Assembly (NCBI RefSeq): GCF_000194155.1
Contig: NZ_GL877879.1
Location: 1,004,658 to 1,068,657, forward strand
Reading direction: 5' to 3'
DNA: 64,000 bases
Source: Saccharopolyspora spinosa NRRL 18395
GTDB taxonomy: Bacteria > Actinomycetota > Actinomycetes > Mycobacteriales > Pseudonocardiaceae
Shown here: in pieces, positions 18,400 through 28,477 of the stretch
Position numbering within the stretch: the stretch's first letter is position 1
How the letters are laid out: every line of letters starts with the position of its first letter
Program-made: the position numbers and the translations under genes
Notes under the pieces: model-generated
What the model saw: the letters and a program-made list of their open reading frames with translations, nothing else
Told to the model about the DNA's origin: nothing
Databases searched by the model: none

Positions 18400-18921
18400 A
18401 TGACATGGTCGATACCGCGAATCACCACCGGCGCTGAACGCCGTTTGCTCGAGAGCATGCTCGACCGCAACCGGGCCGAGTTAATCAACACGGCGCGCGG
18501 TCTGTCCGAAGCAGAGGCCCGCCGCCGCCTCGTTGCGTCGCCGACCACCCCGATCGGATTGCTCAAGCACGCCGCAGTCGCCGAACGGATCTGGTTCCAG
18601 CACATCCTGGCGGGCCTGCCCAAGAGCGAATGCGACGGCGGCACGACGGCGGGTGACGCCAGTTTCGTCGTCGACGACAACGAGACCCTGGCCGACGTGA
18701 TCGCCGAATTCGAGCGCGTCAGCGAGCGTTCCCGCACGATCGCCGCCGACTTCGACCTCGACGAAACCCGGACACACCCCCACGTCGGCGACGTCAACCT
18801 GCGGTTTATCTACCTGCTCATCATGGAGGACTTCGCGCGTCACGCCGGCCACGGAGACATCCTCCGCGAGCAGATCAAGCATCCCGCCGCACACACCCCC
18901 GACGTTTCAGAACAGCCATAA
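18400..18921 (+). CDS. DinB-family (DUF664) protein
   Basis: 173 residues from an ATG at 18400. The protein is a predicted four-helix bundle with the family's metal-site pattern: a His in GLLKHAAVAERIWFQ and paired His in EDFARHAGHGDILREQI, about 95 residues later. The central part (DNETLADVIAEFERVSERSR) and HVGDVNLRFIYLLIM are typical of DUF664. DinB-like enzymes include metal-dependent thiol transferases, some using mycothiol or bacillithiol; this member's substrate is unknown. It sits between two parts of a recombinase module, so it may have been carried as cargo. Confidence 0.8.
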   Translation: MTWSIPRITTGAERRLLESMLDRNRAELINTARGLSEAEARRRLVASPTTPIGLLKHAAVAERIWFQHILAGLPKSECDGGTTAGDASFVVDDNETLADVIAEFERVSERSRTIAADFDLDETRTHPHVGDVNLRFIYLLIMEDFARHAGHGDILREQIKHPAAHTPDVSEQP

Positions 18922-18925
18922 TCGA

Positions 18926-19225
18926 GTGATCTATGCCGCGTCATCGAGGCGGAAACCAAACACAGGCATTTCTTTGCGTCGCATATCCGTGCGGCGCAAA
19001 TCGAGGCAGCTCAATCGCCACACTCACCCATCTGAACACGGCGACTGCGGACACAAGTCGTCCTACGTCACGCACCTCATCGAGGACGGCTTTGACACTC
19101 GATTGGTTCAAGAACAAGCAGGTCACGACCATGCCAGCACCACGGCGATCTACACGTGCGTGTCCTCGGACTTCCGCACCCGCACCGTGCGGAGAGCCTT
19201 GGACGCCCAGTCGAAGCCGCGATGA
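18926..19225 (+). pseudogene. Tyrosine recombinase C-terminal fragment
   Basis: SYVTHLIEDGFDTRLVQEQA then GHDHASTTAIYTCVSSDF carries the GH of box II and the catalytic Tyr (AIYTCV) of a tyrosine recombinase. The preceding residues, where H-x-x-R should be, read GDCGHKSSYV, so the box is damaged and the catalytic N-terminal part is absent. Confidence 0.65.
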
Positions 19226-19289
19226 AACCCGCTGCCAGGAGGGCGAAAGGAAACGACAGGTCAGCTACAAGTGGCGACTGCGAGAGGTC

Positions 19290-19577
19290 ATGGCCGCACA
19301 TGGGATGTTCGCCGCCACTGACCTCGAACCGCAGTTCGTCGATCGAGGGATCAAGCTGTCATCGGTGCAGGTCTGGCGCTTGGTCACCCAGACCCCCGAG
19401 CGGCTCTCGCTGCGAGTGCTCTCGGCTCTCTGCGACATCTTCGAGTGCACCCCGGCCGAGCTCATCGCGACCAGAGCCGAGAACGCCGCACCCCGCAAGA
19501 CCAGCACCGCCGACGCTGAGGTCGTCGACCTGGCCACCTCCGTTCGCCCCAAGCGCGCCCGCATCCGGCCGGAATGA
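19290..19577 (+). CDS. Small XRE-type HTH regulator
   Basis: The frame begins upstream as SYKWRLREVMAAHGMF, but the expected start codon before Ser is GTC, so the first usable start is the ATG at 19290 (95 residues). It has a helix-turn-helix (LSSVQVWRLVTQTPERLSLR then VLSALCDIFECTPAELI) like small Cro/C1 regulators that follow tyrosine recombinases in actinomycetes. Its stop overlaps the next gene as ATGA at 19574. Loss of the original start suggests reduced or no expression. Confidence 0.6.
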   Translation: MAAHGMFAATDLEPQFVDRGIKLSSVQVWRLVTQTPERLSLRVLSALCDIFECTPAELIATRAENAAPRKTSTADAEVVDLATSVRPKRARIRPE

Positions 19578-20100
19578 CCGAACGCCCGTATGCCACCGCA
19601 GAGCGGTATGAGCGGTGGTTCATCCGTGATTGCGTTCGTTGCGGTCGTCGAGCGGAGAAGGCGGCGAACTGGGAAGGGCAGCTCTGCCGCACCGGCTACG
19701 ACAGGGCACTGAAGATCCGGGGGGCCTGCCCTAGCTGCGCGGCCGAGCGGCTGCTTCCTTGCCGTAACGAGGCTGGTGAGGCGATCTGCCGGGACTGCGC
19801 TGGCATCACACGCGATTTCTTCTGCAACCGCTGTGGATTCGAAGATCACCTGCACACCGGTCACCTCTGCACCCACTGCACCCTGTCCGATCAGCTCCAC
19901 CAGGCCCTCGCCGACGGCACCGGACGTTCCCGCGCCGTTGGCCCCACTGGTTACCGAGCTGGTGGCCATGCCGAACCCGAAGAACGGCCTGTTCTGGCTC
20001 CGCAGCCCCCAAATCCGCGCACTGCTCGGCGATCTGGCCACCGGAGCCCTTCCGCTAGCCCACGAAGCGCTGCACGAGTTACCGAACTGGCGGCACGAAC
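19574..20100 (+). pseudogene. Zinc-knuckle protein of a recombinase module, frameshifted
   Basis: The start ATG overlaps the XRE gene stop. Cys pairs are abundant: RDCVRCGRRAEKAANWEGQL, CPSC, ICRDCAGITRDFFCNRCGFE and CTHC, suggesting two zinc-binding sites. Near 19928 the frame shifts by one base; the corrected sequence continues APLVTELVAMPNPKNGLFWL and LPLAHEALHELPNW before running into the MFS fragment. Function is unknown; the gene order recombinase, XRE, Cys-rich protein is recurrent in actinomycetes. Confidence 0.6.
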
Positions 20101-20103
20101 GCG

Positions 20104-20400
20104 ATGACGGTCAGATCAGCGCACGGGGGCCGGCTCGCCCTGGTAGGGACAGGACTGGCCCTCTGCTACACAGTCCAGCAGTCGGCCATGCCCGTGCTCC
20201 TCCCGCTGGCCGTCCGGCTCGGTCTGGACGAGATCCGGATGGGCGTGGTCATCACGGCGTCCGGCTGCGCCTTCCTGCTCTCCAATCCTTTGTGGACGTT
20301 CCTATCGCATCGGAGGGGGACCAGACCGCTACTGCTGGGCGGGTTGATCGGTGTCCTGCTGAGCGCGCTTGCCTTCGCCGCTGTCCGCCGCTCTGATGTT
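20104..20400 (+). pseudogene. MFS transporter N-terminal fragment
   Basis: From the ATG at 20104 about 95 residues encode three hydrophobic helices with an MFS-type loop (NPLWTFLSHRRGTRPLLLGG) between helices 2 and 3. The frame ends where sequence next to the minus-strand transposase begins, so the gene was cut after its third helix. Confidence 0.6.
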
Positions 20401-20573
20401 CCGAGTGACCGCAGTTTCACTGGATGAAGAACCCCGACCGCTTGGCATATCGGCGGAGTTAGCACGTGTTCGCGCTGCTGGAAGCCAGGTTATCGCCTGT
20501 GCTTGTGAGGCTTGCGCGGGACTCGCCGAGATCCTGGCGGGAGCTGTGGGGCTCGAATATTCCTCGCTGCTGG

Positions 20574-21652
20574 TCACGCGGCGTATCGGTACTCGTTGAT
20601 CAGGCCGCCGAGGACGCGGGAGCGCAGGAGTCTCCGGCTGGCCGTTGCATCGACTGGAGGCGGTTGTTCCTCAACCTGGGGAGGTAGCTGGTCTCGGGCC
20701 CGGTGGGGGCGGTGCGCGTTGTAATGCCTCTGGTATTCGGCCAGGACCTGGCTCGCGTGAGCTTTGCCCAGGATCAGTATGTGGTCGAGGACTTCGCGGC
20801 GGAGGGTGCCGATCATTCGCTCGCAGTGGCATTGGCCTTCGGTGCTCGGACAGGTGTCTTGATGATTTCTATGTCCTCGGCTTGGAACACGGCGTCGAAG
20901 GCGTCGGTGTACTTGCTGTCGCGGTCTCGGATGAGGAAGCGCAGCGAGTCGATGCGCATGCCCAGGCTGATAGCGAGGTTACGGGCTTGCTGGGTGGCCC
21001 AGGCAGCGGTCGGGTGTGCGGTGACGCCGGCGACGTGCAGGCGCCGTGTGTGGTGCTCGAGGAAGACCAGGGCGTACAGGCGTTGCAGGCCTACGGTATC
21101 GATGGGGAGGAAGTCGCAGGCGATCACGGCGGTGGCCTGTGCGGTGAACTCGCGCCAGGTTGGACCGCTGCGCCGCGGGGCAGGATCGATTCCCGCTGCG
21201 TGCAGGATCTGCCAGACGGTCGAGGCAGCGATCGGGTGTCCGAGCCGGGCGAGTTCACCCTGAATCCGGCGATGGCCCCATCGGCTGTTCTCGCGAGCAA
21301 GGGGCAGCACGAGCTTCTTGATGGCGGCCTTCGTTGGCGGCCGTCCCGGACCACGTCGTTCGGAGTAGTTCCACCGGTAAGCGACGAGCTTGCGGTGCCA
21401 AGCCAACAGTGTGCTCGGTGTTATTGGGAAGACCTTTGCTCAGCGGCGGCGGGGGATCAGCGAGGACAGGGCCGCGAGCCACAGGCGATCCGCCGGCTCG
21501 TACCGAATTGGTCCTTGCAATTGGCGTCGTAGCACGACGTTTTCGTGCCGCAGGACGAGGAGCTCGGCATCCTTCGCGGTGGCCCGCCGTAATAGCACTG
21601 CCGGGACGGAGAGAAGACGCCGCGTTACGTGGTTCAGGAGCGACACGATCAT
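20574..21652 (-). pseudogene. Integrase-core transposase, near full length with frameshifts
   Basis: The N-terminus at 21652 (VTRRLLSVPAVLLRR, then AELLVLRHENVVLRRQLQGP) leads, after a frameshift near 21410, into AWHRKLVAYRWNYSERRGPG and the DDE core: VIACDFLPIDTVGLQRLYAL, FLIRDRDSKYTDAFDAVFQA, and RAPKANATASE. A second shift near 20815 leads to RMIGTLRREVLDHILILGKA and the end RVLGGLINEYRYAA. Two shifts make it inactive. It interrupts the MFS gene at 20104. Confidence 0.75.
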
Positions 21653-21792
21653 CCGAGCATGGTTGCAGCCCTACGCGCCGGCCTGTGGCCTTTTGGCCAG
21701 CAGCGATGAATAACCGAGCCCCACACGAACAACATCCGGAAACAACACGTCAGTATTCAGCCGGAAGCGACACTTCCTCAACCGTCTCGGCC

Positions 21793-24260
21793 TCACCCTC
21801 GTTTTGAGCCCGCACAACTTACCCACCCAACTCCCCCCGAGGGCCCCCACGCCGCCGAGCTTTTTCCTGTCCTGTATTCACCCACAACCCCACGACCACG
21901 CCACGCGGCGACCGCCGCGACGGCTTCGGGTGTCACCCGCCGGCCATCCGGCAACACCGCCACCCCGTCGGGCGTCACGTGCACACCGACGATCTGGGTG
22001 CCCGGCAAATCAGATGCCGACTCCGCAGCCTCCTCGATCGTCTCGACGGAATCACCGCTCCCCCCGAACAGTGCCGGTCGTGGCGTACGAGTCACCTCGG
22101 TGGGCGGCTCGACCGGCCTCGGCCGGCTTCCGTCCACCCGGTGCAACATCCACTTCGGACCCCGGCCCCGGTCCACCCACGCCAACACATCCGCACCGGT
22201 ACTGCCCCGCAGCTTGGCGACCTCGGCATGGGAGATGACCACATCGTCATGCCCGAGCACCAGCAGCGGCTTTCTGCCGTCCGGGAGCGCGGCGGCATGA
22301 TCCGGCGAGCGGGTCCACGCGGTGTACTCGGCAGTGTCGGTGGCGCCCTGGATCGCAAGAATCACCGGCACACGACGCACACCCCAACGGAAATCAGATC
22401 CTGATGCGGTCCCCAACCGCGCCCGGGCGCCGGAACTCGCCAACGCTGCAACAAGATCCGCACCGGGCAACCGCCGGGTACCACCCACGGCCGACAACAG
22501 GTACCAATGCCCCGCCGTCGCGGCCCGGGCCCCGCCGCCGACCATCCCGTCGATGCGTTCGCCCCAGGTCGGCAACCCACCACGAACGAAAAACAAATCA
22601 CAGGTCACCACTCGGCCATCGGCGGCACACCACACCACCTGATCGGCTGTGATCACATCAACACCCAGGGTGTCGCGCAGCCGGGCCGCATCGGAAAGGT
22701 CGAAAGATCCCGCAGATCCCACCAGCACGACCGGCCGCCTAGCCCAGCCCGGTAACTGCTCGATTCGCGCGGCCAACTCCCGCACCGTGAGGGTGCCGCC
22801 GGATGCGGTCAACCCGACCACCAGGTGGCCACGGATCCTGGGCAACAACGCCCCTGCGTCCTGGCCGCCGACGTGAGCCACCCACACCTCCGGCAACGCG
22901 TCCAGTACCGGCACCGGCCACTGCGCGTCCCCACCCGGCTCCGGACTCGCGACCGTACCGACAGCCGTCATCGCCGCCCCAATATCAGGCAACTTTCCCC
23001 GCGCCGCATCAACAGACTGTGCGACTTCACCCGAGGGCAAGTCCTGGAACACCGGGCTCAAGTAATAAGCCATCACGCCCAGGAATTGCGGATAGGAATT
23101 CAGAGGCGAGCCCAACACCCTGGACGCTGCCGCCGACAAACGGGTCTGTTCCTCAGCAGACAACCTCGCCAACTGCGATGTGGCCTCATCGCTCAATTCC
23201 CGCAGTTCCTCCCCCGTCAAAGCAGGAGGATCAACAGCCCCGGCAACGGCAGCCGACCCACCAGCAGACGAAGCGCCTTCCCCACCAGACGATCCCGCAA
23301 CGCGGCCCTCGGCAGCCGCGAACTCAGCCACCTCCGCCTGCACCGCCCCGATACTCCCCGGCACCGCATCCCACTCTGTTTGTTGAGCCTGAAGCCTTTC
23401 CAGCGACGCCCGCAACCGCGCAACCCGTAAATCCCGCTCCTTCTGTGCCTTCTCAGCGATGAGCTGCTCCAACCCCATCTGCAACGCCTCGACCTGCTCA
23501 CGCAGTGCCCGCCGGTCGGCGTCCCGCTGCTTCTGTGTTGCCCCGTTGCTTGCCGTCCGTCCCGCAGCCGTGTCGGCCCGGGTTGGCCCTGGCGTGCCCG
23601 TCCACCTGATCACCGGGACCGGCTGTGCTCCCTCCACCGAGCGCGGCATGGCCGAGTCGTTGACCTCCGCCCGCTGCTCAACCGGCTGCGGCCTACCCCC
23701 CTCCGCAGCCACGGTCATCGCCTTGCCCCGGCCGATCTCCCGGCGCAGATCCGGCGCCGACCACTGCCCCGCCGGTATCGCACCGGTATCCCGCTCGGTG
23801 CCCGCCCCAGCATCGTGTGTGGTTGTCGCCACGGGTTGTGCGTTCCCGGCCACCGGCCTCGCCAACGCAACCGATGTCTCATCCGAAGCCACCGCCTGCT
23901 CACCGGAGACCCGCCAAACCGGCCAGGTCCTCGCGCTTGCCCGCCGGCACCGGGCCAGCGGGCCCGCCCACCGGACTGGGAGCAGCACCATCCGCAGCGA
24001 ACACCGTCCACCGCGGCCCGCGCCCGCTCAACGCGACAACATCCCGCCCCACATCCCGCGCCAGAGCCGAACCCTGCCCCGGCGACACCACCACACCCAC
24101 ACCCGCACCCGCACCGCCCTCGGCGATCAGCACCACAGGACCACCAGCAGAACCCGCAACACCACCCCGCACGAACTCAACCAACGCAGGAAGGTTCACC
24201 GCGCTACTCGAATTCGGGAAGATGTCACTTTTGGACAGGCTACGCTGAGCGAAAGGGAAG
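21793..24260 (-). pseudogene. Fragment of a very large repetitive actinobacterial protein
   Basis: A 700-residue minus frame (from about 23905) continues an upstream frame (24260-23900: GGVAGSAGGPVVLIAEGGAG, VVVSPGQGSALARDVGRD) through a frameshift. It includes a coiled coil (about 23370-23540; QKQRDADRRALREQVEALQM), a helical segment LPSGEVAQSVDAARGKLPDI and several alpha/beta blocks such as VHVGGQDAGALLPRIRGHLV, then ends GTQIVGVHVTPDGVAVLPDG near 21900. I recognise the style of multi-thousand-residue polymorphic-toxin-like or surface proteins of Pseudonocardiaceae, but no toxin domain is visible. Both ends are truncated. Confidence 0.5.
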
Positions 24261-24304
24261 CTGCGGCACGGATCACACATCAAAACGCGTGGCCGAATTC
24301 ACTC

Positions 24305-24634
24305 CACCTCATTGGGTCTTCCGCTCACCTACTTCGAGAAGAGCCTGTCGGCTGCGGGGGGATCCGTACCTTCGCTCGCGGCGTCGCCGAGGTGCGCAAG
24401 ATGTTCGTTCGCCCCGACCAACGCGGGAGCGGCATCGGCCGCAGAATTCTGGCCGATCTAGAGAAGTTCGCTGCAGATCCGGAGTTGATCGGGGCGAACA
24501 GGATCCGACTCGAAACCGCCATCCGCGACACGAGCGCGATCGGCCTCTACGACTCCAGCGGATACGCAACGATCGACAGCTACGTTCCTGGGCACACAGA
24601 GGTAAACGTCGCCAGGGAGAAACAGATCGGCTAA
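24305..24634 (+). pseudogene. GNAT acetyltransferase, 5' truncated
   Basis: VGCGGIRTFARGVAEVRKMF then VRPDQRGSGIGRRILADLEK is the acetyl-CoA binding core (R-G-x-G-I/G) and AIRDTSAIGLYDSSGYATID is the C-terminal strand-helix of a GNAT fold. The first helices are scrambled or missing, and the homology begins at the truncation edge of the large protein on the other strand. Confidence 0.6.
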
Positions 24635-24739
24635 CCCGTTGGCCCGTGCCGATGGCGTGGGGCCGAGTCCAGCCTCCGCCGACGCGTTCGTCCGGATGGT
24701 GCACCGCCCACCGGTTGAGGACCCTGTGACGGCCCGGCC

Positions 24740-24960
24740 CGCGTCCGGTCGTGACGTCAATCACCAGCGCAGCGCTACCCTGCACGGCGCCTATCTTGCA
24801 CTGGCGCACCTCGCGAGCGCCGAGCTCGAAGAGGCAGCCGAAGCGACGGTCACCGCCGGGCAACGGCTCACCGTCGTCGCTTCCGGTCGTTGTCACGCAC
24901 TACTGCGACAACTCCGCAAGGCGTTTGAGCGTCACCGCCGGAATGACTCGGCCAACACTG
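24740..24960 (+). pseudogene. Possible TPR-type regulator C-terminus
   Basis: GAYLALAHLASAELEEAAEA..VTAGQRLTVV, then HALLRQLRKAFERHR resembles the final tetratricopeptide helices of XRE regulators with TPR sensor regions. Only about 65 residues are present, fused in frame to a transposase tail. Confidence 0.3.
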
Positions 24961-24999
24961 CCATTTCGGCACTTTCAAGCCGGTTTATCCCGGCGCTTC

Positions 25000-25172
25000 C
25001 CTTGATCTGGAACCAGCAGCACCAACTCCACATCCTGCGCAAGTTCGAACAGTTCTACAACTCCCACCGGCCTCACCAAGGCATCGCGAACCCGGACAAG
25101 ATCGCCCACCTCGACATACGGCGACGCGATCGCCTCGGCGGCATCCTCCACGAGTACGAGCATGCAGCTTGA
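25000..25172 (+). pseudogene. Integrase-core transposase C-terminal scrap
   Basis: LRKFEQFYNSHRPHQGIANP then RRRDRLGGILHEYEHAA and stop is the end of the same transposase family found at 16540 and 20574. The DDE core is absent. Confidence 0.6.
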
Positions 25173-25329
25173 CCTGCACCCATGAGGTTTTCGGCGAGGG
25201 CAACCGCGTATCCACGAAATGCGACCTCATTTGCGTGTCCAGTCAAGAAATTGACGCCCACGCTCCTGATTCGCTGGCTGGTCCCTGCTTGATCAGGCCG
25301 GTGCGCGTGAGGGTTCCAGAAATGATGCA

Positions 25330-25456
25330 GACGGGTGATCGAGCAGGCCGTCCACCGCCACCCTGTCACCCTGTCACCCTGAACGACGTTGAAGAAACCA
25401 TCCGGGAGCGCCGCCTCCTTCCAGAGCTCAGCTGCATCACGGTCAGGCTCATCCAT
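25330..25456 (-). pseudogene. Aldehyde dehydrogenase scrap
   Basis: AELWKEAALPDGFFNVVQGD on the minus strand matches the NAD-binding region of aldehyde dehydrogenases; the intact gene at 43210 has the equivalent AELWAEAGLPDGVFNVLQGD. About 30 codons survive directly downstream of coxG. Confidence 0.55.
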
Positions 25457-26111
25457 CGATCCTTTCGCGGGTACGGGCAGCGAACCGCTCGACGTTGAAC
25501 AGCAACTTGCTACAGGTCTTAAGCAGCCAGCTCACGACCACGCCCTTGAGGAGGGCACCAACAGCAAGTTCGGTACTGCCAGGTGATGAGGACGGCACAG
25601 CAGCGACGGACTTCGCCGGCGGCGCCTGCGCGTCGATCCCGGTGGATAGTCCCTTTTCAGAGCACAGGACCCGGCTCTCGATTTTCCGGGCTGCCTGGCC
25701 GACCAGCTGGTTGCTGACCTGTTGGAGCACTCCGCGGCCCATCGTGGCGACGCGGCCCACGATCGCGAGGTCGGTGCGGATGGTGACGCGCGACTGCCGC
25801 TCGACTTCGGCCACCGACATCTCCATCGTGGCCGCTACCGTGCCGGCTGCTCCTTGTTCTTCGCCCTCGGCACGGATTGTGGCGACCCGCTTGTCTTTGT
25901 CAACGGCTGTGATGTAGCCGCTTCCCCGGTAGCGCACCGTCACGGGACCGACCTTGACCTTGAGGTTCCCCTCGAACGTCGACTCGTCGATGACCTCGTC
26001 GATGGTGACGCCGGGGACGCAGGTGACGACGCTCGGCGCATCGAGCAGGAAGTCGAAGACGATGTCCGGTGGCGCGGCGATGTCGAACTCGTGCATGAGC
26101 TCCACGGTCAC
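25449..26111 (-). CDS. CoxG-type SRPBCC protein (Mo-hydroxylase accessory)
   Basis: The GTG at 26111 follows AGAAGGA and overlaps the upstream stop as GTGA; the product is 220 residues. Residues 5-145 are an SRPBCC domain of the CoxG kind (HEFDIAAPPDIVFDFLLDAP, then GNLKVKVGPVTVRYRGSGYI). A Pro/Ser linker and a C-terminal hydrophobic helix (VGALLKGVVVSWLLKTC) suggest membrane anchoring, as proposed for CoxG in recruiting CO dehydrogenase to the membrane. It is the last gene of the hydroxylase operon and probably anchors or matures that enzyme. Confidence 0.85.
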   Translation of the reverse strand: MTVELMHEFDIAAPPDIVFDFLLDAPSVVTCVPGVTIDEVIDESTFEGNLKVKVGPVTVRYRGSGYITAVDKDKRVATIRAEGEEQGAAGTVAATMEMSVAEVERQSRVTIRTDLAIVGRVATMGRGVLQQVSNQLVGQAARKIESRVLCSEKGLSTGIDAQAPPAKSVAAVPSSSPGSTELAVGALLKGVVVSWLLKTCSKLLFNVERFAARTRERIDG

Positions 26112-28477
26112 GATTCCTTCTGTTGAGTGGTCGTTGTCGCGATGAGGTGCCGCATCCGTTCCGGGGTCATCGGCATTCGGGCCACGGACACCCCGAGGGG
26201 TTCGAGTGCGTCTTCGATCGCTTCGGCGATAGCAGCTGCGACCGGGATGATTCCCGCCTCTCCCGTGCCCTTGATCCCCAGCGGGTTCCACGGCGACGGA
26301 GTCTGCATCTCGTCCAGGACGAGGGGCGGCAGGTCGTCGATGGTGGGCAGCCGGAAATTGAGGAAGCTGGTCGTGGTGGGCTGGCCGGTGGCGTCGAATG
26401 CGAAGAGTTCCAGGAGCGCGCCACCGATGCCTTGGACGAGCCCGCCCAGTACCTGGCCCTCGACGACGAGTGGGTTGAGCACCCGGCCACAGTCGTGGAC
26501 GACGACGTAGTTGAGCAGGGTCGTCTTGCCAGTGGCGATGTCAACTTCCACCTCGGCGACGTGGGCGCCGAAGCCGAACACCCACTGTCGGTTGCAGAAG
26601 TACTCGGTAGCTGCCAGGGCGATCGGCGGCGCGCTGGCACCGGTCCACGGCGTTGATGTCTCAGGTACGGCCGGGTACCGGATCGGGTTGACTCCGGTGG
26701 CGAGGTCTGCGAGAGAAAGGCGCGCGCCGGTCCCCGTGACCTGGACGAATCCGTCGTCGATGGACAGGTCTTCGGCGGAGCACTCAAAGAACTCTGCTGC
26801 CGTTGCGAGGATCTGCCGGCGCAGGTTCGTGGCCGCCGCGGCCACGGCGTTGCCGGCCATCACGGCGGCGCGACTGCCGAAAGTTCCGTGGCCCACTGCG
26901 CCGGCGCCGCCTGATGTTGCCCGAACGACGACGTTGGCGGGATCGCAGTGGAGGACGTCCGCGGCCAACTGGGCGAACGTGGTCGCGTGTCCCTGTCCTT
27001 GGGAGGGTACGGACACGTCGACGACGATCCGGCCGTTCGGGTTGAGCGCGGCGGTGCAGCCTTCGTACGGGCCGACGCCGGTACCCTCGACATAGGTTGC
27101 CGACCCGATTCCGGTGAATCGTCCCTCGCTTCGGTGCTGCTTCTGCCGGGCGCGGAAGGCGGTCAGGTCGGCGTGCCTCATCGCGAGCTGGAAGCCCTCG
27201 GCGTACCGGCCGCTGTCGTAGATCGCGCGACTCCCGTCGTGCAGGTCGAGACCGGTGTCGTAGGGGAACGCGTCATCCGCGATGAAATTGCGGCAACGGA
27301 CTTCGCTGGGCTCGAGGCCCAGTGACTTCGCCATCGCGCTGATGAGCCGCTCCATCACGAACACACCCTGTGGGCGGCCGGCCCCGCGGTACGGGCTGAC
27401 GGGCGGCTTGTTGGTGTAGACGATCTGGCCGGTGAACTCATAGTTCGGAACGTGGTACTGGCCGGGCAGGTGCGTTCCGGTCACGGCTGGCACCGCGATC
27501 CCGTAGGGGATGTAGGCGCCGGTGTCATGGACGAATGCGGTTCGTACCGCCAGTAGCTTGCCGTCGTCGTCATAGCCCACCGTGGCCCGGTGAACCTGGC
27601 CGCGTTCCTGATTGGCGCTGATGAAGTGCTCGTACCGGTCCTCGGTCCAGGCCACGGTTGCCTCGAGGCGCATGGCTGCGAGCGGGACGAGCACCTCCTC
27701 GGGATAGAACAGCATGATCTTGGTGCCGAAGCCACCGCCGACGTCCGGTGCGACAACCTCCAGTTGGTCGAGCGGGAGGTCGAGGATCCGGCTAAGCCCT
27801 TGCCGGATGGCCACGTGTGACTGGGTCGAGTCGGACACGTGTAGGCGGCGGGTACGCCGGTCCCACTCGGCGTGCACCCCCCGGCCTTCCATAGGCATGC
27901 CGCCGCTGCGCTCGATCTCCAGGTCAAGGGTGAGCTTGTGCGGCGCGGAGGCCAGCGCGGTGTCAACGTCGCCTCGAGACTGGTTGACCACAGCCGCAAC
28001 GTTGTCAGCAATGTCGTCGTGAACCATCCCACGGTCGGCGTCAGTGAATTCGACTACGGCGGGGAGCGGCTCGTAGTGGATCTCGACGAGTTCGGCCGCA
28101 TCCTCGGCCCGATACCGGCTGTCGGCGATGACCATGACGATTGCCTCGCCGACGTACCGCACTCGGTCCACAGCCAGGGGCAGCTGCGTCCGCGGCGCGA
28201 TGAGGTCCGGGTGTGGGCCGAGCAATGGCAACGGGCCGTTGAGCTCACCGAGATCATGCCCGGTCCACACGGCGTGGACGCCCCTCAGCCGCCTGGCCTG
28301 CTCGACGTCGATCGAGGTGATCCGGGCGTTGGCGTGCACCGATCGGACGAAGTAGGCGTGCAGGGTCCCGGGCATGGCCAGGTCGTCGACGTAGGTTCCC
28401 AGACCGCGCAGCAGGCGTTCATCCTCCACCCGCTCTATCGGCTTGCCGGTCCCCTTACCTGCGGTTGTTCCCGTCAT
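26108..28477 (-). CDS. Xanthine-dehydrogenase-family molybdopterin subunit (large)
   Basis: 789 residues from an ATG at 28477 that overlaps the FeS subunit stop (ATGA). The N-terminal aldehyde oxidase a/b hammerhead domain begins RVEDERLLRGLGTYVDDLAM. MoCo-binding parts follow: APDVGGGFGTKIMLFYPEEV, VSPYRGAGRPQGVFVMERLI, then GQGHATTFAQLAADVL and a C-terminal IKGTGEAGIIPV with the conserved Glu that activates water. The active loop has YRGAGRPQ rather than the Cys-containing loop of true CO dehydrogenase CoxL, so it is a generic hydroxylase of N-heterocycles or aldehydes. It works with the FeS subunit upstream and the divergent FAD subunit at 34161. Confidence 0.9.
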   Translation of the reverse strand: MTGTTAGKGTGKPIERVEDERLLRGLGTYVDDLAMPGTLHAYFVRSVHANARITSIDVEQARRLRGVHAVWTGHDLGELNGPLPLLGPHPDLIAPRTQLPLAVDRVRYVGEAIVMVIADSRYRAEDAAELVEIHYEPLPAVVEFTDADRGMVHDDIADNVAAVVNQSRGDVDTALASAPHKLTLDLEIERSGGMPMEGRGVHAEWDRRTRRLHVSDSTQSHVAIRQGLSRILDLPLDQLEVVAPDVGGGFGTKIMLFYPEEVLVPLAAMRLEATVAWTEDRYEHFISANQERGQVHRATVGYDDDGKLLAVRTAFVHDTGAYIPYGIAVPAVTGTHLPGQYHVPNYEFTGQIVYTNKPPVSPYRGAGRPQGVFVMERLISAMAKSLGLEPSEVRCRNFIADDAFPYDTGLDLHDGSRAIYDSGRYAEGFQLAMRHADLTAFRARQKQHRSEGRFTGIGSATYVEGTGVGPYEGCTAALNPNGRIVVDVSVPSQGQGHATTFAQLAADVLHCDPANVVVRATSGGAGAVGHGTFGSRAAVMAGNAVAAAATNLRRQILATAAEFFECSAEDLSIDDGFVQVTGTGARLSLADLATGVNPIRYPAVPETSTPWTGASAPPIALAATEYFCNRQWVFGFGAHVAEVEVDIATGKTTLLNYVVVHDCGRVLNPLVVEGQVLGGLVQGIGGALLELFAFDATGQPTTTSFLNFRLPTIDDLPPLVLDEMQTPSPWNPLGIKGTGEAGIIPVAAAIAEAIEDALEPLGVSVARMPMTPERMRHLIATTTTQQKES

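Noticed and set aside
23459-24634. Single long plus-strand protein
   Set aside because: Only the last 110 residues are GNAT-like; the preceding part is antisense to the large repetitive protein.
26108-28477. Annotation as CO dehydrogenase large subunit
   Set aside because: The active loop reads YRGAGRPQ and lacks the Cys-containing CoxL loop, so a generic hydroxylase is more likely despite the CoxG neighbour.
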